A DNA stretch of 51,804 bases from Campylobacter concisus UNSWCS (GCF_000466685.1 NZ_ANNG01000013.1:1-51804); one strand, 5' to 3'. Shown: positions 1-9,063, numbered from the stretch's first letter. Translations and numbers: made by a program. Notes: generated by a model from the sequence alone, not told the origin.

Positions 1-34
1 TTTAAAGGTGGCTAGCGCTTTAAAAAATAGCTAA

Positions 35-465
35 TCAAATAGAAGTGAAATTTAGAGTGGCAGCCAAAACTGCCACTAAATTTATTGTTTCTCGCTTAAG
101 CTCACAAAGTTTCTTGTCTGATTTATAAATTTTATTCTTATCTTGAGCTGGGATAAACGTTTGAAAATGCCTTAAATTTCCTATCTTGGCATAACACCTT
201 GAAAATAAGAATGTGTAAATTTCGCATTTTGCTCGATCTTACTATCGCCTGTTTTGGCTAAATTTTTATCTCTAAAATCACAAAGTCCCCAAAGTCCAGC
301 TCTGATCTTATAAAATTCTTTATTAGTCTGCACTATTCGTCTTATACTAGCAAATGGAGTTTTGCTGCCCCAAGTACTCACATCAGTTTTATGGTAAAGA
401 TCAAAAAGCGTTGCCATGCCGCCAAGGCTAACCAACGCTTCTACTACGCACTCTTTTTGGTTCAT
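35..465 (-). pseudogene. Frameshifted HARE-HTH (HrgA-like) winged-helix gene
   Basis: The first 90 or so codons (from ATG at 465) read as a HARE-HTH-type winged helix: VVEALVSLGGMATLFDLYHK, then TPFASIRRIVQ and FYKIRAGLWGL. This domain is found in restriction-associated and HrgA-like proteins. The frame closes after HSYFQGVMPR at 181. A second frame on the same strand continues with AKIGNLRHFQTFIPAQDKNK and runs to a TGA at 35-37. That continuation resembles what I recall of the family just after the YFQG segment, so I infer a frameshift near 185-200 and a further truncation, since family members are several hundred residues long. The ATG overlaps the stop of the upstream carB tail (ATGA). 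Function is probably lost. The HrgA relation is from memory and uncertain. Confidence 0.6.
56..77 (-). terminator. Hairpin downstream of the HARE-HTH remnant
   Basis: A perfect 8-bp inverted repeat (AGTGGCAG / CTGCCACT) has a 6-base loop. On the minus strand it is followed by an AT-rich run without a clean T tract. It may terminate transcripts of the broken gene or be a leftover of the rearrangement. Confidence 0.35.
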
Positions 466-596
466 CTCTCGCTTAGATACTCTTGTAAGCTTTTTACTTC
501 AAGCGCTTTGCCAGTTTGAACTGTGCTTAGCGACTTAGCAGCTGCAAGTGCTGCGCGGATAGTTGTGAAGTAAGGGATCTTAAATCTAGCCAAATT
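462..596 (-). pseudogene. carB: carB 3' remnant (carbamoyl-phosphate synthase large subunit tail)
   Basis: On the minus strand the frame reads ARFKIPYFTTIRAALAAAKS and ends KSLQEYLSER followed by TGA at 462-464. This matches the C-terminal allosteric-domain end of CarB: compare the E. coli tail, with a Y-x-TT motif and a final SVQEMHAQIK. Only about 43 of the ~1,080 residues of a normal CarB remain, with a stop codon (TAA, 597-599) directly upstream. Its 5' edge is fused to the tail of another gene at about 586. Its stop overlaps the next start codon, so the order carB then winged-helix gene is probably original. The small subunit gene carA is intact at 18245-19363; whether a complete carB lies elsewhere cannot be seen here. 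Confidence 0.7.
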
Positions 597-753
597 TTAA
601 GCTCTCAAGCATTTTTATATCACTAAATTTATCTCTAAATTTTATAAAATTTGCTTCTAGCTCAGCCTTTCGTTTAAGTGCGATATCTACAAATTCTGGC
701 TCTTTTTCGAAGCACAAAAAATCCCTATCAAGCATATTCACATACGGGTATAT
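586..753 (-). pseudogene. 3' tail of an unidentified gene
   Basis: An open frame on the minus strand (from just after a TAA at 754-756) reads YPYVNMLDRDFLCFEKEPEF and continues as a charged helical segment (KRKAELEANF, IKFRDKFSDI) to TAG at 586-588. Composition and codon use look like the end of a real protein rather than a chance ORF. An ATG at 735 would give 49 residues, but I see no convincing ribosome binding site. The stop codon sits exactly at the seam with the carB remnant. I do not recognise the family. Confidence 0.45.
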
Positions 754-994
754 TTATTTACATATTTTATTAGCAAATTTATCTAGAACAACAAATCGAA
801 TGCAGAATTTATTAAAGGCAAGGATTTGTTTAGATCAATAATCATATCAAAATAGTAGCAGGTATTTTTGATATGAAATTATAAAATTCTTTTTTATCTA
901 TCTAAAGCATTTTGTAATAAGTTAAAACAAAAATTTATGAATAAATTTACGTTTAAATGGTATCAGACTCAGGAGTCTTAATAAACTTTCACCA

Positions 995-1633
995 TTATGC
1001 TTCTTTGATAAAGCTGACAGCCTCATGTGGATTTGCAAATATATGCTCGCTAAACTGCCTTAAATCAGACTCTTTGCCATATCCGCATGTAAGGCCAACG
1101 CCCGTTATAAGAGCAGCTTTAGCAGCCTTTAGATCCATTATGGTATCGCCAACCATAAACGCATTGTCTTTTTCTTTTTCTAATCTCTTTAAAGCTAAAT
1201 TTATAGGTTCTGGATCTGGTTTTGGATTTACTACATCATCTCGTCCGACAACCGTTTTTATAAATTTCATAACGCCCAAATGTTCAAGTAAAATGATAGA
1301 AAATTTTGATGTCTTTGTCGTAACAACACCAATATCAGCAAACACACTAGCTTCTTTTAAAGCATCCATAGCATGCAGTAAAAGCACAGTCTCATCTAAA
1401 TAGATCTTCTCGTAGCAAGCTTTATACTCTTTTACATATTCACCTATTAAATTCTTCTTGGCACCGAGTTTTTCAAACATTATTTCAAGCGGATATCCTA
1501 CTAGAGATTTTAGCGCATCATGATCAGGCTCTTTCTTGTCATGAACTAAAAACGCCACATCAAAACCTTTTAAAATAGCAGAAGTAGAGTCTATAAGTGT
1601 GCCATCTAAGTCAAAAAGTATAGTTTTTTTCAT
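995..1633 (-). CDS. gph: HAD-family phosphatase (phosphoglycolate phosphatase-like)
   Basis: A 212-residue HAD hydrolase. Motif I DLDGT with the nucleophile Asp8 is at the extreme N-terminus, motif II Thr is near 105 (VVTTKTS), the motif III Lys is near 138 (NPKPDP), and the acidic motif IV is VGDTIMD at 161-167. Between motifs I and II is a helical cap typical of phosphoglycolate phosphatase and related sugar phosphatases. I chose the ATG at 1633 because it has GGAGA seven bases upstream. A longer reading frame to 1675 would run backwards through the terminator of the upstream cadF-like gene. C. jejuni has a similar phosphatase gene in the same place beside cadF. The exact substrate is not readable from sequence. 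Confidence 0.85.
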   Translation of the reverse strand: MKKTILFDLDGTLIDSTSAILKGFDVAFLVHDKKEPDHDALKSLVGYPLEIMFEKLGAKKNLIGEYVKEYKACYEKIYLDETVLLLHAMDALKEASVFADIGVVTTKTSKFSIILLEHLGVMKFIKTVVGRDDVVNPKPDPEPINLALKRLEKEKDNAFMVGDTIMDLKAAKAALITGVGLTCGYGKESDLRQFSEHIFANPHEAVSFIKEA

Positions 1634-1650
1634 GATAATCTCCGCAGAAA

Positions 1651-1680
1651 TAAAAAAGGGCTCAGCCGAAGCCAAGCCCT
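1651..1680 (-). terminator. Rho-independent terminator of the cadF-like gene, UUCG loop
   Basis: On the minus strand AGGGCTTGGC-TTCG-GCTGAGCCCT forms a 10-pair stem (two wobble pairs) closed by the very stable C(UUCG)G tetraloop. TTTTTT follows. It lies 26 bases past the cadF-like stop. Confidence 0.85.
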
Positions 1681-1705
1681 AAAGAAGTAATTTTAAATAA
1701 TAAAA

Positions 1706-2719
1706 TTATTTATGGAAAGTAGCTTCAACACGTCTGTTTTGAGCGCGACCTTCTTTAGTTTTGTTTGTAGCGATTGGTTTAAGTTCGCCGTAACCAACTG
1801 TAGAAATTTTAGCTTTTTCTACGCCGTAACCAGCAAGGACCTCAGCCACTGCTTTTGCTCTTTTTTCAGATAGTTTTTGGTTGTAAGCTTCCGCACCTAC
1901 ACTATCAGTGTGACCAGCAAGTACAACTTTATAATCTGGGTGTTCACCCATAAAGTCAGCTACTTTTTTGATCTCAGCTGCATATTTTGGTCCAACTTTG
2001 TAGCTATCAAATGCGAAGTTAACATCTAGGTCTCTAAGAACGATAACTTTCTCGCATCCTCTTTCGTCAACAACTACACCAGCTGGAGTGTTAGGGCATT
2101 GATCGATATCATTTGGCACACCGTCATTGTCATCATCAAGAACTGGAGCTGGAGCTGCTGCTGGAGCTGCTGGAGCTGCTGCTACAACTGGAGCTGCTTT
2201 TGAATCAAGACCGATGCCAAAGCCTAGTGAATAGAATAGATTGTGATCAGCGTGCTCAAATTTGATAGCGTCTCTTGCCTCTGCTTTAAGAGCAAATCTA
2301 TCTGTTACTTGGTATCTTAAACCAAGACCATATTGACCAAAACCACCATCTTTATTTTTCACAAAAGCGTTTGGTATATCTTCATAACCAGCACCGATTA
2401 AACCATATAGGCTAACTGGTCCAAAGTCAACGATATCTTTTACAAGGTTTGCGTGGTATCTAAGAGCTCTACCATGTCTTACAACGTCGCCTGTTCTCTC
2501 TTTTAGTTTTTGAGAGTAATCAACACCAAGTTCAACTTGATCAAAGAAGAAATCTTCAAGGTTTCTAGCTGCTCTAATACCAACAAAATTGTGGTCTTTT
2601 ACACGTAGATTTCCTTCTGGATGAACACCACCGATAGTTGGAGTGATCTCATAGTTGTATGCTGCGTTAGACGCAAAAACCGCTGTTGCGGCAACCATAG
2701 CTAAAGCAATCTTTTTCAT
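1706..2719 (-). CDS. cadF: OmpA-family outer membrane adhesin, CadF homologue
   Basis: A 337-residue outer membrane protein. It has a signal peptide (MKKIALAMVAATAVFASNA), then an eight-strand OmpA-type barrel to about residue 175. An Ala/Pro linker (~175-195) follows, then a thrombospondin-3-like acidic Ca-binding stretch (DDDNDGVPNDIDQCP). The C-terminal OmpA peptidoglycan-binding domain carries GHTDS and NQKLSEKRAKAV. The position next to rpsI-rplM-addAB is that of C. jejuni cadF, the fibronectin-binding adhesin. The FRLS tetrapeptide known for fibronectin binding in C. jejuni is not present at the aligned site, which reads RYQV. The gene has its own promoter (TATAAT at 2794-2799) and a strong terminator. 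Confidence 0.88.
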   Translation of the reverse strand: MKKIALAMVAATAVFASNAAYNYEITPTIGGVHPEGNLRVKDHNFVGIRAARNLEDFFFDQVELGVDYSQKLKERTGDVVRHGRALRYHANLVKDIVDFGPVSLYGLIGAGYEDIPNAFVKNKDGGFGQYGLGLRYQVTDRFALKAEARDAIKFEHADHNLFYSLGFGIGLDSKAAPVVAAAPAAPAAAPAPVLDDDNDGVPNDIDQCPNTPAGVVVDERGCEKVIVLRDLDVNFAFDSYKVGPKYAAEIKKVADFMGEHPDYKVVLAGHTDSVGAEAYNQKLSEKRAKAVAEVLAGYGVEKAKISTVGYGELKPIATNKTKEGRAQNRRVEATFHK

Positions 2720-2793
2720 AATAGAATTCCTTTCAAATAGGGATTTTTAATGTTGACTATAATTTTACCTAAATAAAAATAAATCAACTTTAA

Positions 2794-2799
2794 ATTATA
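2794..2799 (-). promoter_or_regulatory. -10 box of the cadF-like gene
   Basis: TGGTTATAAT on the minus strand is an extended -10 match, 75 bases before the ATG. No good -35 box is seen at standard spacing, as is usual for Campylobacter sigma-70 promoters. Confidence 0.5.
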
Positions 2800-2841
2800 A
2801 CCAAATTCTTAATGTAAATCTGACAATTTACATAACCTAAA

Positions 2842-2869
2842 TTTTGCAAATGCAAAAGCACTTGCAAAA
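2842..2869 (-). terminator. Hairpin after rpsI
   Basis: TTTTGCAAGTGC-TTTT-GCATTTGCAAAA on the minus strand is a 12-pair stem with one G.T wobble and a 4-base loop. It starts five bases after the rpsI stop. Only TTTAGG follows, so the U tract is weak. Confidence 0.6.
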
Positions 2870-2874
2870 AACCA

Positions 2875-3264
2875 TTAACGTTTAGAGAATTGTGGGCTTC
2901 TTCTAGCCTTTCTTCTACCAAATTTCTTACGTTCAACAACACGAGAATCTCTAGTTAGCAAGCCTTTTGGTTTAAGCGCTGCTCTAAAATCAGCATCCAT
3001 ATCAGCTAAAGCACGTGAAATGCCGTGTCTTAAAGCCTCAGCTTGTGCTGAATAACCGCCACCTAAAGTTGTAGCTACTACGTCTATTAAACTCTCTTGT
3101 TTTGTTACTAAAAGTGGTTGAATAACTTTAAGCTTGATAGCCTCGTGACCGCCAAGCCAAGTGTTAAGATCCATACCATTTACTACGATTTTACCGCTTC
3201 CGGCTTTTATCCAAACCTTTGCTACGGCAGTTTTTCTTTTACCAGTTGCATAAACTTTTGCCAT
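2875..3264 (-). CDS. rpsI: 30S ribosomal protein S9
   Basis: 129 residues, the normal length for S9. It begins [18 protein letters not shown] and has the S9 core [20 protein letters not shown]. It ends in the basic tail [14 protein letters not shown], whose final Lys-Arg reaches the P-site tRNA in the ribosome. It follows rplM by two bases, the conserved bacterial L13-S9 pair, and is translated from the same transcript. A hairpin directly downstream closes the unit. Confidence 0.98.
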   Translation of the reverse strand: MAKVYATGKRKTAVAKVWIKAGSGKIVVNGMDLNTWLGGHEAIKLKVIQPLLVTKQESLIDVVATTLGGGYSAQAEALRHGISRALADMDADFRAALKPKGLLTRDSRVVERKKFGRRKARRSPQFSKR

Positions 3265-3266
3265 AA

Positions 3267-3695
3267 TTATTTTCCTTCTTTTTTAGCTATTTGTGCCGTA
3301 TGAGGATGCTCACTGCCAGCATAAACTTTTAGTTTTTTTATCATCTCTCTTCCAAGTTTTGTCTTTGGAAGCATGCCACGAACAGCTAATTTAAATAGTT
3401 TTTCTGGCTTATTTGCTATCAAATCGCCAAATTTCTCGCTCTTTACGCTGCCAAAATATCCTGAGTGTCTGTGATAAAGTTTATCTTCAGCTTTGTTATT
3501 ACCAGTAAATTCTACTTTAGAAGCATTTATGATGATAACATAGTCGCCACAATCTACGTTTGGCGTGAAGCATGGTTTGTTTTTGCCACGAAGTATAGTT
3601 GCTACCTCAGTTAGCAATCTACCAAAGCGCTTACCAGCTGCATCAACTACGATCCAGTCTCGCTTAACTTCGTTTGGCTTTGTTATTTTTGTCAT
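3267..3695 (-). CDS. rplM: 50S ribosomal protein L13
   Basis: 142 residues, full length for L13. The diagnostic stretches are [16 protein letters not shown] near the start and [16 protein letters not shown] in the middle. [20 protein letters not shown] and the terminal [11 protein letters not shown] follow. L13 is an early-assembly large-subunit protein. It is the first gene of the rplM-rpsI operon; a candidate promoter lies between it and the end of addA. The ribosome binding site reads AAGGTAAGAAA before the ATG. Confidence 0.98.
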   Translation of the reverse strand: MTKITKPNEVKRDWIVVDAAGKRFGRLLTEVATILRGKNKPCFTPNVDCGDYVIIINASKVEFTGNNKAEDKLYHRHSGYFGSVKSEKFGDLIANKPEKLFKLAVRGMLPKTKLGREMIKKLKVYAGSEHPHTAQIAKKEGK

Positions 3696-3730
3696 TTTCT
3701 TACCTTTGCCAAGTTAATTTTTGAGTTGTG

Positions 3731-3756
3731 ATTGTATTTAAACAATGCTTTGACAA
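3731..3756 (-). promoter_or_regulatory. Candidate promoter of rplM-rpsI
   Basis: TTGTCA (3751-3756) and TACAAT (3731-3736) are on the minus strand with a 14-base spacer. The spacer is short, so the -10 is more convincing than the -35. The gap between addA and rplM is only 80 bases. Confidence 0.35.
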
Positions 3757-3775
3757 AGCTTAAATTAAGTAGCAT

Positions 3776-6595
3776 TTAAACTTCAATATATGAAATTTTG
3801 CCCTCAAGTGCATAGAAAATGACGGCGATTATACTATGTTTTTCATAAAATTTAGCAAGCGCATCTTTATACTCTTTTACCTGCTTTTTGTTCTCTTCTA
3901 TATTTTTATCTGTCGTTTTATAATCAATCACGCAAATTTCATGCTCATTAAAGCAAAAAAGGTCCATCTGCTTTAGCTCATTTTTTACTTTAAATGGCTG
4001 CTCTTTATAAATTTCTTCGCCTTTTATGCACTCTATAAATTTTGGCTCTCTTATAAGCATTTTTGCCCTAGAAAAGGCATCTTCAAGTGCCTCAAGTGGT
4101 AAAAATTTATGAAATTTATTTAGCATCAAATTTTTAGCTTTTTCTAGTGAAATTTCATCAAATTTCTCGCTCATCTCAAGCAGATAGTGAAACGCCAGAC
4201 CAAAATATATCGCGCTTAAATTTTTGCCGCTTGTTTTTTGCTCTTTTGTCTCAACCTCCTGCCTCCCTATCTTTAAAATTTCAGGCATTTTTTCATCTTT
4301 TTTTGCCTCTTTTTGCTCGCTCTTGCTAGGCAAAATTTTGCCAAAGCTAAATTCTTTTAAGTCAAGATAGTCATTTGCTTCGCTCTTGTCGCTTCTTGTG
4401 TAAAACGAGAAAAAGCTTGGACTATTTCCGCTTGGGACGGCTTGTTTGATGATGATGAGCGACTTTGTTGCCCTTGTGAAAGCGACGTAAATTTTATTGA
4501 TATTTTCTTGCTTTTCAAGCTCCTTCATCTGCTCTAAAACGCTTGCGTATTCGCTATCAAAATTTTCTCTGCCTGAAATTTTACTCTTTACGATCCACTC
4601 GCCCTTTTCGCTGTATTCGGTTATGAAATTTGAGTCATCTCCCCTGCCCTTGCCCATCATGTCGCAAACTATGACGTGAGCGAACTCAAGCCCCTTTGAC
4701 TTATGCACGGTCATCACTCTCACGCCGTCGCTACTTTTTGGGCTGATTTTAGAGCTAAAGTTTTCAAGGTTAAATATAAAATCACTTAAATTTTTATACC
4801 CCGCGCTTAGCTCAAAAAGCCTTAAAATATCAACATCAGCCATGCTTATGCCTAAATTTTTCGCTAGGTAAAATAGACTATTTGTCGCGCTCACTTCTGG
4901 CTTTATATTTAGTTTTTTGACATTTGCATTTACTAGCGCTTTTACATTTTTTTCATAAATTTCTTCTTTAAATAGGCAAAATTTCGCATACTCGATGATA
5001 GTAGCGACAAGCGGCGTTCTTTTTAGCTCCAAAGTGCCTTCATTGACGCTTTTGATCCCCTCACTACCAAGCACTTCTGAGATGAGGCTAATGTCGCTAT
5101 TTTTCCAGCAAAGTACGGTTATATCGCTTGCATTTACGCCAGCTTTTAAAAGCTCACTTGCCTGCGAAACGACCGCACCTGCGATATCTTCATCACTTAG
5201 CACACGCAAGTAGCCGTAGTCATCTTTTTCTACTTCAAAATAGTCGCACTCGCCACTTACCTCGTAGCTTAGCGTCTCATCTTTTTTAGCTGGCTCTTGT
5301 GGCTCAAAACTAAGCCCATATCTATGATAAATTTCTTCAAAAACGGCGTTATTAAATTTCACCAAAGCCTTTAAACTGCGGTAGTTGCTTGGCAAATTTT
5401 CTATATCTATCTGAGTAAAATCATCTCCCAGCTTGTCAAAAAGCTCCTTTTTACCACCTCTAAATTTATAGATGCTCTGCTTCGTATCGCCCACGTAAAA
5501 GAAGCTTCCAAGCCCGTTTTGTCCGTATCCAGAGACGATTTCAGCGATTAATGGCAAGATGATCTCATACTGGATCACGTTTGTATCTTGAAACTCATCG
5601 ACTAAGAGGTGATTTATCCTGCCATCAAGCCTAAAGTAAAGCGCCTCTTTATCCAAATTTTGCACCAAAAGCTTAAAAACCAGCTTGTTTATATCAGCAA
5701 AACTTAGCGCATTTATCTCTTTGTTTAGCTCCAAATTTGAAGCCTTATAAAGCTTTAATAGCTTGCTAAAGCCACTTAGTCTATACTTTTCGACCTCTAA
5801 AATGTAGTTTTTCGCTGCCTCTTTTAGCTCGAAAAAGAGCCTATCAAGCTCAGGAGTATAAATTTTGTTAAAAGTGCGGTAGTCTAGGCTTTCTCTAGCA
5901 AAAACCTTACTTTTAAATAGCTCAAATAAATTCTGCTCGCCAAATGTCTTTTTAGCCACATCGCTAGCGCCATTTTGCAAGGCTATATGCTCATTTATCG
6001 CCCTTTGCGCCGCCCTTACTTTGCTATCATCTGGATAGCTTGCGCCACTATCTTTTAGCTCGCCACCAAAGCTTTCATAAAATTTCGCCAAAGTTTGCGA
6101 AAAGCTAGCCTCTTTTTGGCTTGAAATGATCATCATTAAGGCTAGCTCACTAAGAAGCTTTTTATCCTTGCTCGCCTCTTTTACAAATTTTTTCCACGCC
6201 ATATCTTGCAAGCTATCTTGCACGCTGTAATCAGGGCTAATGCCTAAATTTTGGCTAAATTTCTTCAAAATCCCAGAGAAAAACGCATCAAATGTATAAA
6301 TTTTTAGCTCACTTTGCAAAAAGACGCCAAGGCGCTCATCTCGCCTTTTTATCGCCTCATCTTGGCTTATATCAAGCTCCGCGCACACCGCTTCAAGCTC
6401 GCCATTTTTGTTTTGCAAATCCAAAAAAGTTGCGATTATGCGCTCTTTCATCTCGTTTGCTGCCTTTTTTGTAAAAGTTAGAGCGACGATCTCGTTTATA
6501 TTTTCGCCTCGAAGCACCAAAGCGATGTAGCGAACGCTTAGCGCAAAGGTCTTACCGCTTCCAGCGCTTGCTTTTAGGGCTAAAAAATTTTTCAT
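3776..6595 (-). CDS. addA: AddA-type RecB-like helicase/nuclease
   Basis: A 939-residue UvrD/RecB-family ATP-dependent DNA helicase with a C-terminal PD-(D/E)XK nuclease. Walker A is ASAGSGKT at 9-16. The Walker B/Q region is LLVDEFQDTN, motif III/IV is YVGDTKQSIYKFRGG, motif V is VMTVHKSKGLEF and motif VI is YVAFTRATK. The nuclease core is ICVIDYKTTDKN about 50 residues from the C-terminus. With AddB it resects double-strand breaks and loads RecA. The start codon overlaps the addB stop by four bases, so the two are translationally coupled. The order addB-addA upstream of rplM-rpsI is conserved in Campylobacter. Confidence 0.92.
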   Translation of the reverse strand: MKNFLALKASAGSGKTFALSVRYIALVLRGENINEIVALTFTKKAANEMKERIIATFLDLQNKNGELEAVCAELDISQDEAIKRRDERLGVFLQSELKIYTFDAFFSGILKKFSQNLGISPDYSVQDSLQDMAWKKFVKEASKDKKLLSELALMMIISSQKEASFSQTLAKFYESFGGELKDSGASYPDDSKVRAAQRAINEHIALQNGASDVAKKTFGEQNLFELFKSKVFARESLDYRTFNKIYTPELDRLFFELKEAAKNYILEVEKYRLSGFSKLLKLYKASNLELNKEINALSFADINKLVFKLLVQNLDKEALYFRLDGRINHLLVDEFQDTNVIQYEIILPLIAEIVSGYGQNGLGSFFYVGDTKQSIYKFRGGKKELFDKLGDDFTQIDIENLPSNYRSLKALVKFNNAVFEEIYHRYGLSFEPQEPAKKDETLSYEVSGECDYFEVEKDDYGYLRVLSDEDIAGAVVSQASELLKAGVNASDITVLCWKNSDISLISEVLGSEGIKSVNEGTLELKRTPLVATIIEYAKFCLFKEEIYEKNVKALVNANVKKLNIKPEVSATNSLFYLAKNLGISMADVDILRLFELSAGYKNLSDFIFNLENFSSKISPKSSDGVRVMTVHKSKGLEFAHVIVCDMMGKGRGDDSNFITEYSEKGEWIVKSKISGRENFDSEYASVLEQMKELEKQENINKIYVAFTRATKSLIIIKQAVPSGNSPSFFSFYTRSDKSEANDYLDLKEFSFGKILPSKSEQKEAKKDEKMPEILKIGRQEVETKEQKTSGKNLSAIYFGLAFHYLLEMSEKFDEISLEKAKNLMLNKFHKFLPLEALEDAFSRAKMLIREPKFIECIKGEEIYKEQPFKVKNELKQMDLFCFNEHEICVIDYKTTDKNIEENKKQVKEYKDALAKFYEKHSIIAVIFYALEGKISYIEV

Positions 6596-8937
6596 AACTC
6601 TCTCCTACAAAGTGTGACGTATTCGCAAAATGCGCAAGCACCGCTCTTTCTTTCAAAATTTATCTTAGTTTTGTTTATGGCTTTTAGCTTTTCTATCTCG
6701 TCACCTAGATCCTCTACGCTTTTTTTAGAGCTAACTAAGCTAGGCTCGTTTTTTAGGGCATAGTAAGCACTTCGCACCTCTCCGCCGTAAAGTGCTTCAT
6801 AAAAGGCAAGCTGGAGCGAATTTACATTTGCCTCGCCCGTTTTATAATCAAGTATAAGCATGTCGCCGTTTGCGCCAACGTCGATCCTATCGATAAATCC
6901 CTTTATCTGCACGCCACAAAACTCGCTTTGCACCTCTTTTTCGCACTCAAGCACCCTAAAACCAGCCCTTAAACGCTCGTTTTCATAAATTTCATACTCT
7001 TTAAATTTATGCGTCCAAATTTCAAACTCAAGTGGCGTAAGATTTTGCCTTGCTAGCATCTCTTTAAAAATGGCTAGATCAAAGGTGTTATTTTGCTTAT
7101 AAAACTCACTCGTATAGTATTCAAAAAGTGCGCTATGAACGCTATTTCCTTGCTTTGTGCCAAGCTCACCAGCTATAGCTTTTGGCGCATCTATGTGAGC
7201 TATCTTTGTGTAGTAGTATTTTCTTGGGCAAGTTAGAAATAAATTTAACGTCGAAAATGAGAGTGGATTTGCGAAGAAATCATGCTCTAAAATAACCTCA
7301 TCATCACTTAAATTTAAGCTCGCACCACCTTTTAAAAATAGCTTTAAATAGGCCTCATCGCTAAATTTCTCATCTTTTATCGTTTTGAAATTTTTTAAAA
7401 ATCTTGAAGGTATGCTCTCTTCATTTACGCAGCAACTTATCGCCACTTTTTTGGCGTTATTTATGAGGCTTTCGTAGTAAAATCTCTGCAAATTCTCACG
7501 CTCAATATAGCTTATAAGCCCCGCTTTTTGCCTCACTTTTGAGTTTAAAAACATCTCATTTGCGCTTCTTGCTGGGATGAAGTTGTCGTTGAAATCAACT
7601 ATGATAACGCCATCAAATTTCATCCCGCGGCTCTCTAGCATGCCCATGACGCTGATCTTTCCTCCACCCACGTCGTCAATGCTTAGGCGCGAGATATTTA
7701 GCAAAAAAATCTCACTTAACTGCTTTAAGCTAAAGCTAAAATACCTGCATAAATTCTCCATCCTAAAAAGCTCAAGTGCAAGCTTCTCTTCGCATCTTGG
7801 CTCATTTTCAAGCACCAAAAGCTCATCTATTAGCTCTTTAAATTTAGTAAATTCACACGCCTCAAAATAGCCAGCCCTAAATTTCTCAAAAAGCTGCTCG
7901 CTCACGCCAAATTCGCTTAAAATAAAGCCAAGCTCCTCGTAGCTCTCACACTTACTTTGATTAAAAACTGGGCTTGCCTCTTCATTGATCGCTCTTGTGA
8001 TGTAGTAAAGCGCCTCATAAAATTTTGTATTTTTAAAGCTCTCACCCATGGCGTAATTGAAAATTTTAGCGCTATCATGAAGCCTTAAAATCTCGCTAAA
8101 GCTCTCATCTGGCAAGATCACTGCGATGTTTTCAGGCTTTATGCCCTCACGCACAAACTCGCTCGCCTTTGCCATAGCGTAAGCGCACTGCAAGCTTCTT
8201 GTAGCAAATTCTCTTACTAAAACTGGCTCAAATTTTGTGATATTTTCTAAGCAAGTTAGCTCGTTTTTGTTTAAATTTAGCTCATATTTTTTATAGTTTT
8301 CAAACTCGCTAATGGCTGAGATTTGCCTTATCTTTTCGATTAGTTTTTTGTTAAAAACGCTAGTTTGAAAGATGATCTTTAGCGTGGTTAGTTTTGAAAT
8401 TTTCTCTAAAATTTCCCACTCAAATTCGCTTAAAATGCCATCAATGTGCAGTGAAATTTCACTAAAACTTCTTATGTAAGCTTCATTTATCGAGTAAATT
8501 TTCGGCAGGGTTATATCATCATAAAGATCCTCTTTATCAAGCAACCTCTCATACTCTTTTAAAACCGCTTCAAGTATGCTTAAATGCTCCTCAAAATCAG
8601 CGTAAATGTCGTTAAATTTGATCTCTTTAATGCTCTTTTTACTGATGGCAAGCTCTTTGAAAAATGAAAAAAGATAGTCGTTGTTTTTCAAAAACTCAAA
8701 AAACTCAGTTGGGATTTTAAGCACCGAGTTTGCCTCTTTGACGCTGGCACAGGCTCTGTTCATAAGCACTAAAGCGTAGGTGCTATCGCACTCAAAGCGG
8801 CCATTTACAAAAACGGCCTTTTTATAAAACTCGGCGATACTTAGGCTCTTTGGCATGAGCTCGTCGTTAAAACCAGCGTTAAATTCCCTGATCTTACGCG
8901 AGTTTGTAAAGACGAAAAGTTGATTTAGATTGCGCAT
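6592..8937 (-). CDS. addB: AddB-type nuclease subunit with Fe-S cluster motif
   Basis: 781 residues. The N-terminal part (1-500) is a degenerate helicase-like region without an intact Walker A. The C-terminal part holds a PD-(D/E)XK nuclease with MLILDYKTGEANV. Four cysteines match the AddB Fe-S clamp: one in LFLTCPRKYYYTK before the nuclease core, and three in CAFCEYVTLC at the extreme C-terminus. The family forms a heterodimer with AddA, encoded directly downstream with a 4-base overlap. The protein starts with MRNLNQLFVFTNSRKIREF. The gene is divergent from the flavin reductase gene across a 149-base spacer. Confidence 0.88.
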   Translation of the reverse strand: MRNLNQLFVFTNSRKIREFNAGFNDELMPKSLSIAEFYKKAVFVNGRFECDSTYALVLMNRACASVKEANSVLKIPTEFFEFLKNNDYLFSFFKELAISKKSIKEIKFNDIYADFEEHLSILEAVLKEYERLLDKEDLYDDITLPKIYSINEAYIRSFSEISLHIDGILSEFEWEILEKISKLTTLKIIFQTSVFNKKLIEKIRQISAISEFENYKKYELNLNKNELTCLENITKFEPVLVREFATRSLQCAYAMAKASEFVREGIKPENIAVILPDESFSEILRLHDSAKIFNYAMGESFKNTKFYEALYYITRAINEEASPVFNQSKCESYEELGFILSEFGVSEQLFEKFRAGYFEACEFTKFKELIDELLVLENEPRCEEKLALELFRMENLCRYFSFSLKQLSEIFLLNISRLSIDDVGGGKISVMGMLESRGMKFDGVIIVDFNDNFIPARSANEMFLNSKVRQKAGLISYIERENLQRFYYESLINNAKKVAISCCVNEESIPSRFLKNFKTIKDEKFSDEAYLKLFLKGGASLNLSDDEVILEHDFFANPLSFSTLNLFLTCPRKYYYTKIAHIDAPKAIAGELGTKQGNSVHSALFEYYTSEFYKQNNTFDLAIFKEMLARQNLTPLEFEIWTHKFKEYEIYENERLRAGFRVLECEKEVQSEFCGVQIKGFIDRIDVGANGDMLILDYKTGEANVNSLQLAFYEALYGGEVRSAYYALKNEPSLVSSKKSVEDLGDEIEKLKAINKTKINFERKSGACAFCEYVTLCRREL

Positions 8938-9063
8938 TTTTCTCTCTTAAATTTTTAAAAATGATAGCCAAAAGCTGATAAAAGAGCGCTTTTTCTCACT
9001 TAAGCTAAGCTTTGAAAATTTTTCTAAATTCATTAAAAATTTAAGCCTTAAAGTGCTAGGGGC

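Noticed and set aside
957-1403. A 148-codon plus-strand open frame
   Set aside because: It lies wholly antisense to the HAD phosphatase gene, has no ribosome binding site, and its composition mirrors the real gene.
1634-1675. 14 extra N-terminal codons for the HAD phosphatase
   Set aside because: They are encoded by the cadF-like terminator hairpin, and the ATG at 1633 has a good ribosome binding site.
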